Positions 26,983 through 34,819 of a stretch of DNA of 64,000 nucleotides are shown in pieces. A model generated the notes under the pieces. It made no database searches and was not told where the DNA came from. It worked only from the letters and a program-made list of their open reading frames with translations. Made by a program: the position numbers and the translations under genes. The DNA lies in NCBI RefSeq assembly GCF_965284335.1, contig NZ_OZ260076.1; one strand, written 5' to 3'. Every line of letters starts with the position of its first letter. Within the stretch, counting starts at the first letter, position 1. Source of the stretch: Tabrizicola_A sp965284335. Its GTDB lineage: Bacteria; Pseudomonadota; Alphaproteobacteria; Rhodobacterales; Rhodobacteraceae.

Positions 26983-28434
26983 CTAGTCCATCTGCCGCAG
27001 GATCGACGGGTCGGTGATCCGGTCATCGCGCGCCAGCAGCAGCGCCTTCGACAGGATGATCGACAGGATCTCGTCGCCCTCCAGCCGCAGCATGGGCGCG
27101 GAAGCCGTGCGGTCGGGCTGGATGCAGAGATGGCGGTCGCGGCCAAGGTCGTGCACGGCTGCCGAGCCGAGGTGGATGCGGTAGCGGCTGCGCTGGCCGG
27201 TCACGACAAGGTGCCGGCCATCCAGGGCCGCAACCCGGCCAAGTTCCATACCGGGCAGGAGGATCGCCAGAAGCGCCCGCCGGGTCTCGGCGCTGGCCGA
27301 AAGCTCGGCCCCTTGCGTCCAGTTCCAGTAGGCATCGGCCGCCTGCCGCCACGCGCCGGGCGGCGGGGCCTCGGGGCCCGCGTCCTGCCAACCGGGATCG
27401 AGGCCGATCGAGGCGACCGAGGTGAAGAGGTCGGCGTCGCGCAGGACTTCGGAGAAGGCGCGGGGCGGGACGTCCGTCAGCGGCATCGCGACACCGCGCC
27501 CGAAGCGGGCGCCGGGGTCCAGCCGGTGAAAGCGGATGCGGTCGGTGACGATGAAGCGATAGGTGCCGCCGTCGCTGACCGGGCAATCGACACCCGCCGG
27601 ACGGATCAGGAATTCGGCCTGAACCCCGAAGGCGGGCATCTGCAGGTGCAGCGGCGCCTCCTCGGCCGCGTCGAAGGCCACGAGATGCCGCGCCGTCCAG
27701 CCCTGCGCGTCGGCCAGCGCCCGCAGCTGGAGCTGGCGCAGGACATGGCCTGCGAAGCGGTTGGAGTAGGTCACGGTCGCCCGTTCGGCGGGGGTGAGGG
27801 CATAGGTCTCGCGCCAGACCTGACGGAAGGGCTGGACTATGCCGAGGCCGGCCAGCCGTGTGCGCCAAGCCTGGCGTTCGTCCTCCGTCGCCTCCAGCGG
27901 GTGCCAGAGGGTGATGCGCGCGCCGCGCAGATCGACGGGGGCGCCCGTGGCATCCTCGGCCCCCGCTGCCACCGGCAGCACCGACCGCGGCCCTGCGCCG
28001 GTTTCGGCCTGCCAGACCAGCCGCCGGGCCAGCGCGCCAAGGGTGCCGTGATCGGCACAAGCGCAGCGCCATGCGGCATGGTCCCAGGTCCGGCCCCGGC
28101 GCAGAGCGTCCTGCAGACGGTGCTTCTGCCGCGTCAGTTCGGCGCTGATCGCCTTCACCCGGGCCTGTGCGGTGCGCACGGCCTCAGGCGCGGCGGCCCG
28201 GAGTGTCTTCGGGGGTGCTGCGTGCACGACCCCGGCCGCGTCGCGCCAGGACAGGGCCAGACCCGTTGGCCTCGCCGTGACGATGGCCTGACCGGGGCCT
28301 GCGGGGAGTATCAGCGGCCCGGGGATCAGCCCGTGATCGGGGGCGAGGCGGTCGTCGAGTTCGTCGGCGGACAGCCCCCGCGCCGCCGCCGCCTCGGCCA
28401 GCAGCCGGTCGAGCCTGTTCCGCACGCCGCCCAT
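26983..28434 (-). CDS. DUF4132 (MolR-like) protein, C-terminal fragment
   Basis: C-terminal 483 residues of a DUF4132-type protein. Recognisable features are ALSWRDAAGVVHAAPPKTL, LARRLVW, ITLWHPLEATEDE followed by PFRQVWRETY, and the typical tail DEILSIILSKALLLARDD then ITDPSILRQ. It follows the middle fragment in the same reading frame with only one stop codon between them (TGA 28435-28437, then ATG). It could be translated by stop-restart, or the three pieces may be one gene broken by nonsense mutations. The E. coli relatives (MolR/YehI) sit near MoxR/VWA genes, which are not seen here. Confidence 0.75.
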   Translation of the reverse strand: MGGVRNRLDRLLAEAAAARGLSADELDDRLAPDHGLIPGPLILPAGPGQAIVTARPTGLALSWRDAAGVVHAAPPKTLRAAAPEAVRTAQARVKAISAELTRQKHRLQDALRRGRTWDHAAWRCACADHGTLGALARRLVWQAETGAGPRSVLPVAAGAEDATGAPVDLRGARITLWHPLEATEDERQAWRTRLAGLGIVQPFRQVWRETYALTPAERATVTYSNRFAGHVLRQLQLRALADAQGWTARHLVAFDAAEEAPLHLQMPAFGVQAEFLIRPAGVDCPVSDGGTYRFIVTDRIRFHRLDPGARFGRGVAMPLTDVPPRAFSEVLRDADLFTSVASIGLDPGWQDAGPEAPPPGAWRQAADAYWNWTQGAELSASAETRRALLAILLPGMELGRVAALDGRHLVVTGQRSRYRIHLGSAAVHDLGRDRHLCIQPDRTASAPMLRLEGDEILSIILSKALLLARDDRITDPSILRQMD

Positions 28435-29226
28435 TCAGGCAAGGTCGCGCAGTCGGGCCAGCGCAGGCAGACCCGCGTCATCGGGCAGAAGCGACAGGGC
28501 CGTCGCCGCCGCATTGCCCAGACGCGCATTGGCCGCCCCATAGCCCGGCTGTTTGGCATAGCAGCGCCCGGCCAGCCCTTCGAGTACGGGCGCGGCCTCG
28601 GCCGCAGGCGCCAGATGCGCGGCCCAGGCCATGGCGACCATCTGTTCCTGCCGGAACTCCGGCGGCTTTGCCCGGCCCATGTGGACAAGCGCCTCATGCT
28701 CTTCGCGGTGGCTGCCGTCGGGGGTGTGGCTGCCAAGGATCTTCAGGATCAGCGCAAGGTCGGGCTGACCAAGCGTTTCGCGCGCGCGGGTGATCCAGGC
28801 TTTGGAGGGTTTGGCGGTGCTGCCCGACGGCAGGAGTTCGGACAAACGCGAAAGAAGGGCCGACTTGGGGTCACCCGCAGGGGCGGCAGTGGCGCCTGTC
28901 TGGCGGCACTTGGCAAGCCGCGCCATCACGCGGTCGAGGTAGCCGCGTTCGATCTGCGCGATCAGCGCCAGTTTCGGTCGGCCGTCCGCGTCGAACAGGT
29001 CGCGCTCTGCCGCGGGCTTGGTCATTTGCCAGGTCGGATTGACGGGAGCGTGCGCTTCGCCCGCAGGCAGACGTTGCAGGGTCTGCGGCAGGGTTTCCGG
29101 CATGACGCGCCCGGCCTCGAGCGCCGCAAGCGCGGTCACGGCCCGTGCAAGCAGCGCCTCCAGCCGATCCAGTGTCGGGGTGATGTCGACGCTGAGGTCG
29201 GTGGCCGAAATCAACCGGCTTTCCAC
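28435..29226 (-). CDS. DUF4132 (MolR-like) protein, middle fragment
   Basis: 263-residue helical middle part of the same DUF4132 reading frame, ending ALARLRDLA, then TGA and at once the ATG of the C-terminal piece. The start is probably the GTG at 29226 (VESRLISATDL), six codons after the TAA of the N-terminal piece and in the same frame. No ribosome site is visible there, which favours an interrupted gene over three designed genes. HEAT-like helical repeats are plausible but not proven. Confidence 0.65.
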   Translation of the reverse strand: MESRLISATDLSVDITPTLDRLEALLARAVTALAALEAGRVMPETLPQTLQRLPAGEAHAPVNPTWQMTKPAAERDLFDADGRPKLALIAQIERGYLDRVMARLAKCRQTGATAAPAGDPKSALLSRLSELLPSGSTAKPSKAWITRARETLGQPDLALILKILGSHTPDGSHREEHEALVHMGRAKPPEFRQEQMVAMAWAAHLAPAAEAAPVLEGLAGRCYAKQPGYGAANARLGNAAATALSLLPDDAGLPALARLRDLA

Positions 29227-29244
29227 CGTCTGAACGTGGCTGGA

Positions 29245-30096
29245 TTAGGGGAAAAGCTGATGGCCGAGCCCCGGGTTGTCGCCCCCGGCTGCTGGCCGGA
29301 GGCGCACCCACATCCCCGGACGGCGGCGCATCTCGGTTTCAAGGGCGTCGAAGGCTTCAGCCGCCGCAACCGCCAGAGGGGCCCCCGTGTGCCGCGGCTT
29401 CGCGGCCACCGCTTCGGCGGCAAGCACGGGGCAAAGGCGCTGCAACAGCGGCTGATACTCCTTGCTGTTCGTGCGGGAGGTGTTGCGGATCAGCGCGGCA
29501 AGGTCAGCGTTCGGCGCGATGAAGGCACGGGCAAGCGGCTTGACAAGCCCCTTGTCCAGCGACGGCTTGAAAGGGCGGTCCGGGTCGGGGGCAAGACGCA
29601 GCCGCAAAAGCTCGGCGGCGCTATCCTCGGTGAAGCCCACCTCATGCTCGTGCGCGATGTATTCGGGACGGATGGCCGTGCCCCAGACCAGGCCCAGGAA
29701 GCGCGGATCGAAACCGCCCGGATCGTCCGGCCGCGCATGGGATGCCTTCCAGAGCGGACGCCAGCTTTCGGTGTCGAGCCGATAAAGGTCAATGATGCAC
29801 TGCCCGCGTTCCAGCGGCGTGGCCGCGGCGATCCGGGCCTGCAGCTGCGCGATGCGGGCCTCGCGGGCCTTCTGCGACGATGCCGAGTCGCCGCCGGGGA
29901 CATAGCTTTCAAGCGCCTCGCGGATGATCGGGCCGCACTGACGCAAAAGCGCCTCGCGCCGCGTGGAAATGTCCGCCTCGAACCGGGCCGCATCCGCGGC
30001 AGCGACATCGGGCGTCGCTGATTGGGGGATGACCTCCGGCCCGGCAGGCTCTGCTGAACCGGACAGACCTAACAATTTCTGAAGGTTACGGAGCAT
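29245..30096 (-). CDS. DUF4132 (MolR-like) protein, N-terminal fragment
   Basis: First 283 residues of the DUF4132 reading frame, beginning MLRNLQKLLGLSG, with an excellent AGGAGG before the ATG at 30096. It ends in TAA at 29245-29247. The next 263 codons in the same frame are open and continue the protein. The start follows the stop of the ubiquitin-like gene by three bases, so the two are translationally coupled. Confidence 0.7.
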   Translation of the reverse strand: MLRNLQKLLGLSGSAEPAGPEVIPQSATPDVAAADAARFEADISTRREALLRQCGPIIREALESYVPGGDSASSQKAREARIAQLQARIAAATPLERGQCIIDLYRLDTESWRPLWKASHARPDDPGGFDPRFLGLVWGTAIRPEYIAHEHEVGFTEDSAAELLRLRLAPDPDRPFKPSLDKGLVKPLARAFIAPNADLAALIRNTSRTNSKEYQPLLQRLCPVLAAEAVAAKPRHTGAPLAVAAAEAFDALETEMRRRPGMWVRLRPAAGGDNPGLGHQLFP

Positions 30097-30099
30097 TGG

Positions 30100-30504
30100 T
30101 CATCCTCCTGTCATCGGGTAAAGCCGAAGGAACAGCGCCTCGTTGCTGCTGCGCAGGTTGAGGAAGGCATGGGGTTCGACGATCTGCGCGTCGTTCCAGA
30201 AGAACAGGATCTGCCCGTCCCGAAAGGCCCGCTGGGCCGCATCGATCGCATCGGGAAGGCACGCGGGAAGTGTGCCGTCAAAGCGCAGGATCCGCTCGAC
30301 GAGCGTTGCACGGTTTGCATCCTGGGGACGCCCGGCGTCATCCATCAGTCGCGCCCATTCGTCCGAGACCCGCGCCGCGATGACCTCGGCGGCGGTCAGG
30401 TTGTCGACCACAAGCTCCAGCGTGCCGGCAGAACGGCGGCGCGCGGCACGGTCAAGACCGGGGTGCCCGATATCCTCGTCAAGAAGGCGGATCGACAGTA
30501 CCAA
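30100..30504 (-). CDS. ubiquitin-like (beta-grasp) protein with C-terminal Gly-Gly
   Basis: 134-residue protein whose layout matches a beta-grasp fold. The first strand pair is VLSIRLLDEDIG and GTLELVVDNLTAAEVIAARV (with helix). A helical insert follows, then AIDAAQRAFRDGQILFFWND and the last strand ALFLRLYPMTGG. It ends exactly in Gly-Gly, as ubiquitin-like modifiers and MoaD/ThiS do. It resembles a bacterial family ending in VTFLKLVPLVGG-type tails, from memory of family patterns. I prefer TTG 30504, since GCGAGG sits 5 bases upstream; the GTG at 30510 touches that site. No E1, E2 or JAB protease gene is in the window. Confidence 0.65.
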   Translation of the reverse strand: MVLSIRLLDEDIGHPGLDRAARRRSAGTLELVVDNLTAAEVIAARVSDEWARLMDDAGRPQDANRATLVERILRFDGTLPACLPDAIDAAQRAFRDGQILFFWNDAQIVEPHAFLNLRSSNEALFLRLYPMTGG

Positions 30505-30744
30505 ACACACCTCGCAAAACTAACATCCCGGACAGCAGCATGGCTGAACAATATGGCAGAATTTTGGAGGGACGCTTTCCCGCGTCAACAAACTTCGACT
30601 GAATTGCCGCTGGAAACGGACTGACCCGATGCGCTTGGGGCGCGGCGCGGAAGGCTTGCCATCAAAGGGCCCGAATTCTCTGCGAAAGAAAAGTATGATA
30701 CATGAAAGGTGCAGGTCTTGCCGGAGTCCGGGTCCCACAGTCGC

Positions 30745-31179
30745 ATGTCGTATCTTGCGCCGCCGCAGTCGTCCGGTCGCGAAAGACGGGCTGATGCCGT
30801 GACCGCGCCGGCGTCCGACCGTTTCGAAAAGCGGCGCCGGGCTCTTGCCGTTATGGAGCAGCGCGGACTTGCCGGGAGCGAGGCCAACGCGCCGGCCTTT
30901 CGCGCCCTTGCCAAGGCAGGCATCGTCGTGAAGCCTCTTTTTTTCTGGTCTTTTCCTGGCCTGTTCATCTTCGCGTTCCTGTTGCTGACGACGTTCCTCG
31001 GTGGCCCGGTCATGCTCTGGGTGGCCTCCGGCATTCCCCTGATAGGCGCGGCAAGTGCCATCGCGGACGCGGGCCCGCTGCCTTTCCTTGCCGTCAATGC
31101 GGCCCTCGCTGTGGCCTTCGCCGCTCTTTTCCGGATCAGGGCGCGACGACTTGGGCTGCCAGAATGGAGAGATCTCTGA
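30745..31179 (+). CDS. small membrane protein, DUF6404-like
   Basis: 144 residues: a hydrophilic N-terminal half (RFEKRRRALAVMEQRGLAGS, then NAPAFRALAKAGIVVKP) and two membrane helices (about residues 78-105 and 112-133). The pattern R-AL--ME--G, then N-AP--RAL-KAGI-V-P just before the first helix resembles DUF6404 proteins. Function is unknown. The start is uncertain; ATG 30745 lacks a clear ribosome site. It is divergent from the ubiquitin-like gene across a 240-base gap in which I see no other gene. Confidence 0.55.
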   Translation: MSYLAPPQSSGRERRADAVTAPASDRFEKRRRALAVMEQRGLAGSEANAPAFRALAKAGIVVKPLFFWSFPGLFIFAFLLLTTFLGGPVMLWVASGIPLIGAASAIADAGPLPFLAVNAALAVAFAALFRIRARRLGLPEWRDL

Positions 31180-31197
31180 CTTGGCGATGACGGTCCG

Positions 31198-31542
31198 GTG
31201 CTGAAGGGTGTATCGGGCCATTTTGTGGATTCCGAGCAGGCGGACCCCTCCATCACCGACCACTTCGCGGCGTTCGACCGGATCGAACGTCACGGCATCG
31301 GCTCCCGGCCGATCCCGGCAGAGTTCGGGTGAGAAGGCTTCTACTTCCGGCACGCGCATCGTTTGGTGAACTGGTCGCGGCTGTCGAACCAAGGCATCGG
31401 CATCGTGACGATCCTGCACGCGCGCATGCACCAGATGGACCAGTTTCGGGAGGATCGCGCGTCTTGCCCGCGCCGACGGACACGGTGCGTGTCGCCGCAT
31501 GTCTGGAAATCTTACGTCGACCTGTGGCAGACTGTGACATGA
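31198..31542 (+). pseudogene. RelE/ParE-like toxin remnant with in-frame stop
   Basis: In frame 1 the translation reads DHFAAFDRIERHGIGSRPI, then AEFG, a TGA at 31330-31332, and then EGFYFRHAHRLVNWSRL, then GIGIVTILHARMHQMDQF. The second part has the typical ParE C-terminal strands (xFRHxHRLVxW then I-IV-ILHxRM). There is no antitoxin gene next to it. It is very probably an inactive remnant. The frame is continuous with the tail of the preceding gene, so its original start is gone. Confidence 0.55.
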
Positions 31543-31603
31543 CTTTGTGGCGGCCGTTTCCGGGCAGCGTTCGAAAGCGTAACAGTTCCAGCGGGGATCG
31601 CAC

Positions 31604-32755
31604 ATGTCCGAACCGGCAGGAGTGCTTCTGCAAGCCGGCATTGGCGAGGCCGCACTTGCCGCGGTCCTGACGCAGAAGGTGTCGCATGGCGGCGATCAGG
31701 TGGAGATCGGGCATCTGCTGTGCGACCTGCTCTTCCGGGGTGATGCCGACGGCGATATCCTCATCCTGAACCATGATCCCGCCACGGATCTGCTGTTCCT
31801 CGGTTGGGTGCTGAACCACTACTCGGCCGAGCCGATCGCGCCGATCTGGCCGGTTCTCGACCGTCTGGCCAAAGGCATGGGGCCAGGGGCGAAGGCGGAA
31901 GGCGTGCTGGTGTCGACGTTCGGCCGCCCGTGGGAAAAGATCGGGATCGACGGCGCACGATTGACCCGGCGCGCGGCGGAGAATGTGGATGCGGGCCTGG
32001 CGCAACGTCTGTCCGACCGCCTGTGGTCTTTCGCCCGAAAGGGTCAGTTCCCCGACGCGGCCGCGTCGATGCGGGCGAGGAAGGTCCAGTGCAAGCCCTT
32101 TCGCACGGCTTGGACGCGTTACACCGCGTGGCAGGCGGAAAAGGAGCGCCCCTTCCGTATCCGGGCCGCCACGCCTGACGATCCGTTCTGGCTGTATCCT
32201 GACTTTGCCGCAGCGGGAGACGAGGTCTGGGAGTGGAAAAGCTACACGAAGACGCGTACGGTCATTCCGGGGGCCGATCCGGCAAGCTTCCGCAAGGTCG
32301 GGGATGTCTTTGTCGACCATCGGCAGGTCTGGGTCCACAGGCTGGCGGCGGGCTCGCCGCCCGCGACGGTTCCGACCGGCAAGGGCGGCACGCGCGCCAA
32401 CCCCGATGCCGTCTGGGAATATGCCGTGGTGCCGGGCGCGGATGGCGGCAGTCTGACCTGGCTGTTCAACCGCTGGGACACGATCTTCTACCGCGATGCG
32501 GACCGCGTCTACGCGATGGAGCGCGGGGTCGGGCTAGTGGCCCTGCCGGGGGTTTCGCCCACTGCCTTCCGCCCGTTCGGCGACAGTTTCGGCACCGACG
32601 GCATGCGGATCTGGTCCGGGCGGCATCCGCTGCCGCTCGATCTGCGAAAGACGCGACGCGACGGGTTCTTCTTGTGGGACGATGCCCATGTGTTTCTTGC
32701 CCATCATCGCCTGCCGCTGGAGGCCGCCGGGTTCCGGGTGCTCATGGCGGGTTGA
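31604..32755 (+). CDS. DKNYY-repeat protein, 3' end cut off by an IS3-family element
   Basis: 383 residues. The C-terminal half has DKNYY-like repeats (ADPASFRKVGDVFVDHRQVW and SPTAFRPFGDSFGTDGMRIW). The first 190 residues are unrecognised. The stop codon is the first TGA of the inserted element. Joining GGT 32750-32752 to 34092 restores an open frame for 34 more codons, ending at 34196 (start SVPGPPYWRARV, end DTLDP). The protein is therefore nearly full length but lacks its original tail. An AGCGGGGA site precedes ATG 31604. Confidence 0.7.
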   Translation: MSEPAGVLLQAGIGEAALAAVLTQKVSHGGDQVEIGHLLCDLLFRGDADGDILILNHDPATDLLFLGWVLNHYSAEPIAPIWPVLDRLAKGMGPGAKAEGVLVSTFGRPWEKIGIDGARLTRRAAENVDAGLAQRLSDRLWSFARKGQFPDAAASMRARKVQCKPFRTAWTRYTAWQAEKERPFRIRAATPDDPFWLYPDFAAAGDEVWEWKSYTKTRTVIPGADPASFRKVGDVFVDHRQVWVHRLAAGSPPATVPTGKGGTRANPDAVWEYAVVPGADGGSLTWLFNRWDTIFYRDADRVYAMERGVGLVALPGVSPTAFRPFGDSFGTDGMRIWSGRHPLPLDLRKTRRDGFFLWDDAHVFLAHHRLPLEAAGFRVLMAG

Positions 32756-32803
32756 ACCGCCCCGGGTTTACCGGAGGGCAAAACTCTCGGAGAATTGCCC
32801 GTT

Positions 32804-33145
32804 ATGGAACATGCACAAAAGAAGAAGACGTCGAAGCCGTATTCACCCGAGTTCCGCGAACGCGCGGTGCGGCTTTTGCTGGAACACCGCGATGAGTATC
32901 AAAGCGAAGCTTCTGCGCTGGTGGCGATTGCAGGCAAATTGGGTTGTTCGCCGGACAGCCTTCGCGTTTGGGTGCGTCAGGCCCAGCGTGATGGTGGCGA
33001 ACGGCCAGGTCTGACCAGTGCCGATAAAGCTCGAATAAAAGAGCTTGAACGTGAGAACCGTGAACTGCGTCAGGCTAACGAGATACTGAAGAAGGCATCA
33101 GCATATTTTGCAATGGCGGAGCTCGACCGCCCGTTTCGCAAGTGA
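32804..33145 (+). CDS. IS3-family transposase OrfA
   Basis: 113-residue DNA-binding subunit. The helix-turn-helix region is YSPEFRERAVRLLLEHRDEY, then LGCSPDSLRVWVRQ. A leucine-zipper-like end follows (RIKELERENRELRQANEILKKASAYFA). Its end overlaps orfB in another frame, where programmed -1 frameshifting would make the OrfAB fusion. Confidence 0.95.
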   Translation: MEHAQKKKTSKPYSPEFRERAVRLLLEHRDEYQSEASALVAIAGKLGCSPDSLRVWVRQAQRDGGERPGLTSADKARIKELERENRELRQANEILKKASAYFAMAELDRPFRK

Positions 33146-34047
33146 CTGCTTTCATTGAAGAACATAGGGGACAGTTCGGGGTCGAGCCGATGTGCAAAAT
33201 GCTGCAAATCGCCCAGTCTACCTATTATGAGCGTCGCGCCATCGGGCGTGATCCTGATCGTGCTTCGGCTCGGGCAAAGTCGGACGCGGATCTCTGCATC
33301 AAGATCGATGCCGCCTGGAAAGACAACCGTAAGCTCTATGGGGCGCGGAAGATCTGGCACGTCTTGCTCAGAGGCAATCAGGACGTCGCGCGATGCACTG
33401 TGGAGCGTTTGATGCGCGATTTGGGCCTCAAAGGTGTGCTTCGGGGCAAAAAGGTTGTCACCACGAACCCTGACACATCGCAGCCCTGCCCAGATGACAA
33501 GGTGAACCGACTGTTCATGGCAGACCGTCCGAACAAGCTGTGGGTTTCAGATTTCACCTACGTGCAAACTTGGTCTGGGACGGTCTACGTGGCATTCGTG
33601 ATCGATGTGTTTGCGCGTCGTATTGTCGGCTGGCGTGCCTCGACCTCGATGAAGACACAGTTCGTGCTCGACGCCCTGGAGCAAGCGATCTGGCAAAGAA
33701 AGACGCCAGATAACAAGAGCTTGGTTCATCACTCGGACCGTGGCTCCCAATACTTGTCCATCAAGTATACTGAGCGCCTGGCCGAGGCAGAGATCGATCT
33801 TTCCGTAGGCACCGTCGGCGATGCCTATGATAATGCCCTTGCCGAATGTGTGATAGGCCTCTTCAAAACCGAGGTCATCAACCAGATCGGCCCATGGAAA
33901 TCGATGCGCGAGGTCGAATGGGAAACCTTGAAATGGGTCGATTGGTATAACAATCGCCGCCTTCTTGGCCCCATCGGTTATATCCCGCCCGCAGAAGCAG
34001 AGGAGGCGTTCTATGCAAACCTGAACTCACTCGATATGGTCGCCTGA
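33142..34047 (+). CDS. IS3-family transposase OrfB (DDE catalytic subunit)
   Basis: 301 residues with the rve/DDE integrase core: WVSDFTYVQTWSGTVYVAFVID (first Asp), VHHSDRGSQY (second Asp) and ALAECVIGLFKTEVI (Glu). It starts at GTG 33142, overlapping the orfA stop. In vivo it is probably expressed mainly as a frameshift fusion with OrfA. Confidence 0.95.
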   Translation: MTAFIEEHRGQFGVEPMCKMLQIAQSTYYERRAIGRDPDRASARAKSDADLCIKIDAAWKDNRKLYGARKIWHVLLRGNQDVARCTVERLMRDLGLKGVLRGKKVVTTNPDTSQPCPDDKVNRLFMADRPNKLWVSDFTYVQTWSGTVYVAFVIDVFARRIVGWRASTSMKTQFVLDALEQAIWQRKTPDNKSLVHHSDRGSQYLSIKYTERLAEAEIDLSVGTVGDAYDNALAECVIGLFKTEVINQIGPWKSMREVEWETLKWVDWYNNRRLLGPIGYIPPAEAEEAFYANLNSLDMVA

Positions 34048-34091
34048 AATATGAACAAATCACCCTCCGATAAATCCGGGGCGGTTCAGGT

Positions 34092-34196
34092 TCCGTGCCC
34101 GGCCCGCCCTATTGGCGCGCGCGGGTTACCGATGGCACCCGAACTGTGATCGTGCAGTGGGATGGCAGCCTGAATCCCGATACCCTCGATCCCTGA
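34092..34196 (+). pseudogene. severed 3' end of the DKNYY-repeat gene
   Basis: 35 codons including a TGA stop, in the right frame to continue the 31604 gene once the insertion element and one copy of the GGT duplication are removed. This segment is no longer translated with its parent. Confidence 0.8.
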
Positions 34197-34422
34197 CCAG
34201 GCCGAAACCGACCGCTGTCAACCCCAAAGACTCTCGCTACGAACGAAGGATGCCCGTGGGGCAGGTCAACATCCATCGTCAGTTTTGTCGAATGAATTCA
34301 TGCGCCCATTGGAAAGCGGCTCGGCATCGCGCTCTTGCCGAATAGGGTGAATTCCTTGTGACTGGCTGCGACTGTCTCTTGATATTGTCGTAAACAGCAA
34401 GTTTTTTCCGGAGGTGCAGGCC

Positions 34423-34650
34423 ATGACAGCGGTGGGCGCCCTTTTGCTGATCGTGAACGGGCAGTTCTCGGCAGCGCAATCACCGGAATTCCGGGCGGGC
34501 CCAAGCGGTTTGGCTGAGGCGCGTCCGGTTGTGCCTCCGGCGCCTTTATCTCGCCGCGGTGACAGGGTCCGGCAGAACCGCAGGATGTCCAGGGCCCGCG
34601 GCCCTGCGCGTCACTGCACGGCAATGGCAGAGAACAGAAAGGACGGATAG
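34423..34650 (+). CDS. tiny hypothetical ORF with a strong ribosome site
   Basis: 75 codons from ATG 34423, preceded by CCGGAGGTG at good spacing. The first 20 residues are hydrophobic (MTAVGALLLIVNGQFSAAQS), like a signal peptide. The rest is Arg/Pro-rich and unlike a folded protein. The next tiny ORF begins 4 bases after its stop. It may be a decayed gene; confidence is low. In the 34197-34422 stretch before it I see nothing. Confidence 0.3.
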   Translation: MTAVGALLLIVNGQFSAAQSPEFRAGPSGLAEARPVVPPAPLSRRGDRVRQNRRMSRARGPARHCTAMAENRKDG

Positions 34651-34654
34651 ACGC

Positions 34655-34819
34655 ATGCACGCCCTATACTCCAGCTTGTCGACCACGATCTTTCTTTATG
34701 TCTTCTACGTCTACGGACAGGGGAACGCGGTCGCGCCCATGGATTTCGCGATTGCAGCCATCGTCTCGATCGGCATGGTCGTCGTGATCACGCTCGTCGC
34801 CCGGCGGCTAGCCGGATGA
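34655..34819 (+). CDS. small membrane protein of unknown function
   Basis: 54 residues with two hydrophobic stretches (STTIFLYVFYVYG and FAIAAIVSIGMVVVITLVA) and a positively charged end (ARRLAG). I do not recognise a family. An AAAGGACGG site lies about 12 bases upstream. The TGA overlaps another ATG (34816) that opens only 29 codons. Confidence 0.4.
   Translation: MHALYSSLSTTIFLYVFYVYGQGNAVAPMDFAIAAIVSIGMVVVITLVARRLAG

Larger units (their letters stand above)
32753..34088. mobile_element. IS3-family insertion sequence, complete
   Basis: 1336 bases bounded by 26-bp terminal inverted repeats (32753-32778 and 34063-34088, outer end TGAACCGCCCCGG, two mismatches). A 3-base direct duplication GGT flanks it on both sides (32750-32752 and 34089-34091). 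It carries orfA and orfB in the usual overlapping arrangement. Intact ends, intact frames and a perfect target duplication suggest a recent, possibly active insertion. Confidence 0.95.

Noticed and set aside
28435..28437. Selenocysteine or other recoding at the TGA in the DUF4132 frame
   Set aside because: No hairpin typical of a SECIS element was seen after it, and the other interruption is a TAA, so a single recoding mechanism cannot explain both.
26953..30021. A 1022-codon open frame on the plus strand opposite the DUF4132 genes
   Set aside because: It is rich in Arg, Gly and Gln with no domain pattern, as expected for the antisense frame of a GC-rich gene; the minus strand carries the recognisable DUF4132 features and a good ribosome site.
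30520..31641. A 373-codon minus-strand frame over the DUF6404-like and toxin-remnant region
   Set aside because: Composition is Arg/Gly-rich noise; the plus strand has the better supported membrane protein and toxin pattern.
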